DNA of 7,917 nt from Nitrospiraceae bacterium (GTDB lineage Bacteria > Nitrospirota > Nitrospiria > Nitrospirales > UBA8639). The stretch is from the NCBI GenBank assembly GCA_003523945.1, contig DOFS01000077.1, positions 1 through 7,917 on the forward strand, read 5' to 3'. Position numbers and translations under genes: made by a program. Below the pieces are notes generated by a model. The model did no database searches. It was given only the letters and a program-made list of their open reading frames with translations, and was not told the DNA's origin. This document shows, piece by piece, positions 6,877 to 7,917 of the stretch. The stretch's first letter is position 1. Each line of letters opens with the position of its first letter.

Positions 6877-7833
6877 ATGAGATTGGTGCAGACGCGTAAC
6901 AAACGACTAGTGTTTGGCGTTCTTCTGTCTGTCCTTGTGGTTTGTGTTGGCTTGACCATGGGGCAGATTCCGCTGGCCGTCTCGCAACCGGTGACTATTC
7001 CGGTTGGCAAAATTACTGGCCCAATCCCGATGGATGCTGCAAATCCCGTCTGGGAGTCCGTGCCTGGTATCGTTGCCCCATTAAGTGGGCAGACGATTAC
7101 AACCCCAATGCACCCGAACATCTCGGTGAAAACTGTGATGATCAAAATGGCAACCAATGGTGAGGAAATCGGCGTTTGGGCCAACTGGGGTGACCAAACA
7201 TTGAATAACACTACCATTGGGCCACAGGATTTTAGGGACCAAGTGGCTGTGCAGTTCCCTGTACAAACTGCAGGCGCTCCTCCATTCCAATGCATGGGAC
7301 AGTCTGGTGGGACAGTCAACATCTGGCGATGGAATGCGGAATGGCAAAAGGATCTTGGTGCTGGGGTAGCAGGTATGTGGGATGTGGACAATCAATATCC
7401 TTCAATAGCCTGGGATTACTATTATGAAGAGCCAGCTGGGGGAGTAACTTATCCTGACCGAATCGGTCGGAGCTTAGGGCCATTCAACCCCGGTATTTGG
7501 TCTGGCAATATTATGTCCGACCCTAACCTTCGGTTGGGATCCGTCGAAGATTTAAATGCCAATGGGTTCAGTACGTTGACCACACAAGCGTCGCAAGACG
7601 TTGTGGGAAATGGTTTATGGGAACCATATGGGTCGTTGAAGGGTGGCTGCTGTAGCGGGCCGACTTGGCGTGTGGTAATGAAGCGGAGTCTGAAAACACA
7701 GGACCCCAATGACGTTCAATTCGCCGCAGGGGCCAGTTTCCCTGTAGCTTTTGCTGTCTGGGATGGTTCCAATGTTGAACGAAATGGAATGAAAGGGATT
7801 TCGACTTGGTTTACGGCTCAAATGCCTAAATAA
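6877..7833 (+). CDS. nxrC: Exported haem b protein, nitrite oxidoreductase gamma-subunit-like (NxrC, EB_dh domain)
   Basis: Extracytoplasmic haem-binding subunit of 318 residues. A Sec signal peptide is clear: basic RNKR, hydrophobic LVFGVLLSVLVVCVGL (residues 11-26) and a probable cleavage after AVS near 36. The rest resembles the ethylbenzene-dehydrogenase gamma domain, a beta-sandwich holding one haem b, with landmarks FQCMGQSGG (137-145), NIWRWNAEW (148-156), WRVVMKRSLKT (264-274) and the C-terminal FAVWDGSNVERNG (292-304). In EbdC the haem iron is held by Met and Lys; here Met140 and Lys269 (or Lys273) are the likely equivalents. Cys139, Cys258 and Cys259 could form a disulfide in the periplasm. 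In Nitrospira, proteins of this type carry electrons from the NxrA/NxrB unit to the respiratory chain. It follows the chaperone gene by 130 bases with a very strong ribosome site. A gamma subunit of another type II molybdoenzyme (selenate, chlorate or dimethyl sulfide) is the alternative. Confidence 0.85.
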   Translation: MRLVQTRNKRLVFGVLLSVLVVCVGLTMGQIPLAVSQPVTIPVGKITGPIPMDAANPVWESVPGIVAPLSGQTITTPMHPNISVKTVMIKMATNGEEIGVWANWGDQTLNNTTIGPQDFRDQVAVQFPVQTAGAPPFQCMGQSGGTVNIWRWNAEWQKDLGAGVAGMWDVDNQYPSIAWDYYYEEPAGGVTYPDRIGRSLGPFNPGIWSGNIMSDPNLRLGSVEDLNANGFSTLTTQASQDVVGNGLWEPYGSLKGGCCSGPTWRVVMKRSLKTQDPNDVQFAAGASFPVAFAVWDGSNVERNGMKGISTWFTAQMPK

Positions 7834-7917
7834 GTCAAGGCTTTTTTAAAGCAAGTCCATATTCTTCCAGGACTCTGACAGAGCTTAAAGGCCTCCGGTA
7901 ATGGACTCCAGTAATGG

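Noticed and set aside
6846..7391. A long open frame of 181 codons on the minus strand across the NxrC-like gene.
   Set aside because: It is a shadow of the real gene: no recognisable domain, Pro/Cys/Thr-rich composition and no ribosome site, while the plus strand has a signal peptide and conserved haem motifs.
7834..7897. Search for a terminator after the NxrC-like gene, including GCTTT-TTT-AAAGC at 7840-7852 and CTCTG-A-CAGAG at 7873-7883.
   Set aside because: Stems are short, AT-rich or have impossible loops; no T-run follows, so no terminator is called.
7898..7917. GTAATGG repeated twice, 13 bases apart, at the right edge.
   Set aside because: Only two copies are visible before the window ends; a tandem array cannot be claimed.
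1..7917. CRISPR arrays, tRNA or rRNA genes, insertion sequences and phage genes.
   Set aside because: No regularly spaced repeats, cloverleaf candidates, transposase-like frames or long terminal inverted repeats were seen on either strand.

Overview
The window looks like a chromosomal fragment from a Nitrospira-type nitrite-oxidising bacterium, probably a marine, lower-GC lineage. The evidence is the combination of an exported ethylbenzene-dehydrogenase-like haem-binding protein resembling the nitrite oxidoreductase (NXR) gamma subunit NxrC, a TorD/NarJ-type molybdoenzyme assembly chaperone, a Tat-exported four-cluster ferredoxin and an NtrC-type two-component pair. Base composition is visibly near balanced, whereas most freshwater Nitrospira are clearly GC-rich. 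The genus is inferred from gene content. The diagnostic genes nxrA and nxrB are not in the window.

Layout. Bases 1-2354 (+) carry a PAS-linked histidine kinase, cut by the left edge, and a sigma-54-dependent response regulator that overlaps it by 4 bases (ATGA), so the two are translationally coupled. A hairpin at 2358-2390 lies between this pair and a convergent gene for a seven-bladed WD40 propeller (2434-3528, -). A 255-base divergent spacer leads to an uncharacterised 332-residue protein (3784-4782, +) with an HExxH metal site and a C-terminal Cys4 zinc-ribbon-like pair. It is followed 67 bases later by a Tat-signal ferredoxin with sixteen cysteines (4850-5461, +). A 313-base non-coding region contains a strong sigma-70-type promoter, a perfect inverted repeat over its -35 box, and a possible sigma-54 element. 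Then come the TorD-like chaperone (5775-6746, +) and the NxrC-like haem protein (6877-7833, +), the latter behind a perfect AAAGGAGG ribosome binding site. The last 84 bases contain no gene.

How the genes may work together (inference). The chaperone would fold and load cofactor into a DMSO-reductase type II catalytic subunit encoded elsewhere. The NxrC-like protein would be its haem b electron-transfer subunit on the outer face of the membrane, and the ferredoxin a possible extracytoplasmic electron carrier or assembly partner. The kinase/regulator pair may control some of these genes through sigma-54 promoters. The WD40 and HExxH proteins have no assigned function. The most interesting unexplained points are a cysteine cluster in the inter-domain linker of the sigma-54 activator, the HExxH/zinc-ribbon protein, and the layered promoter region before the chaperone gene.
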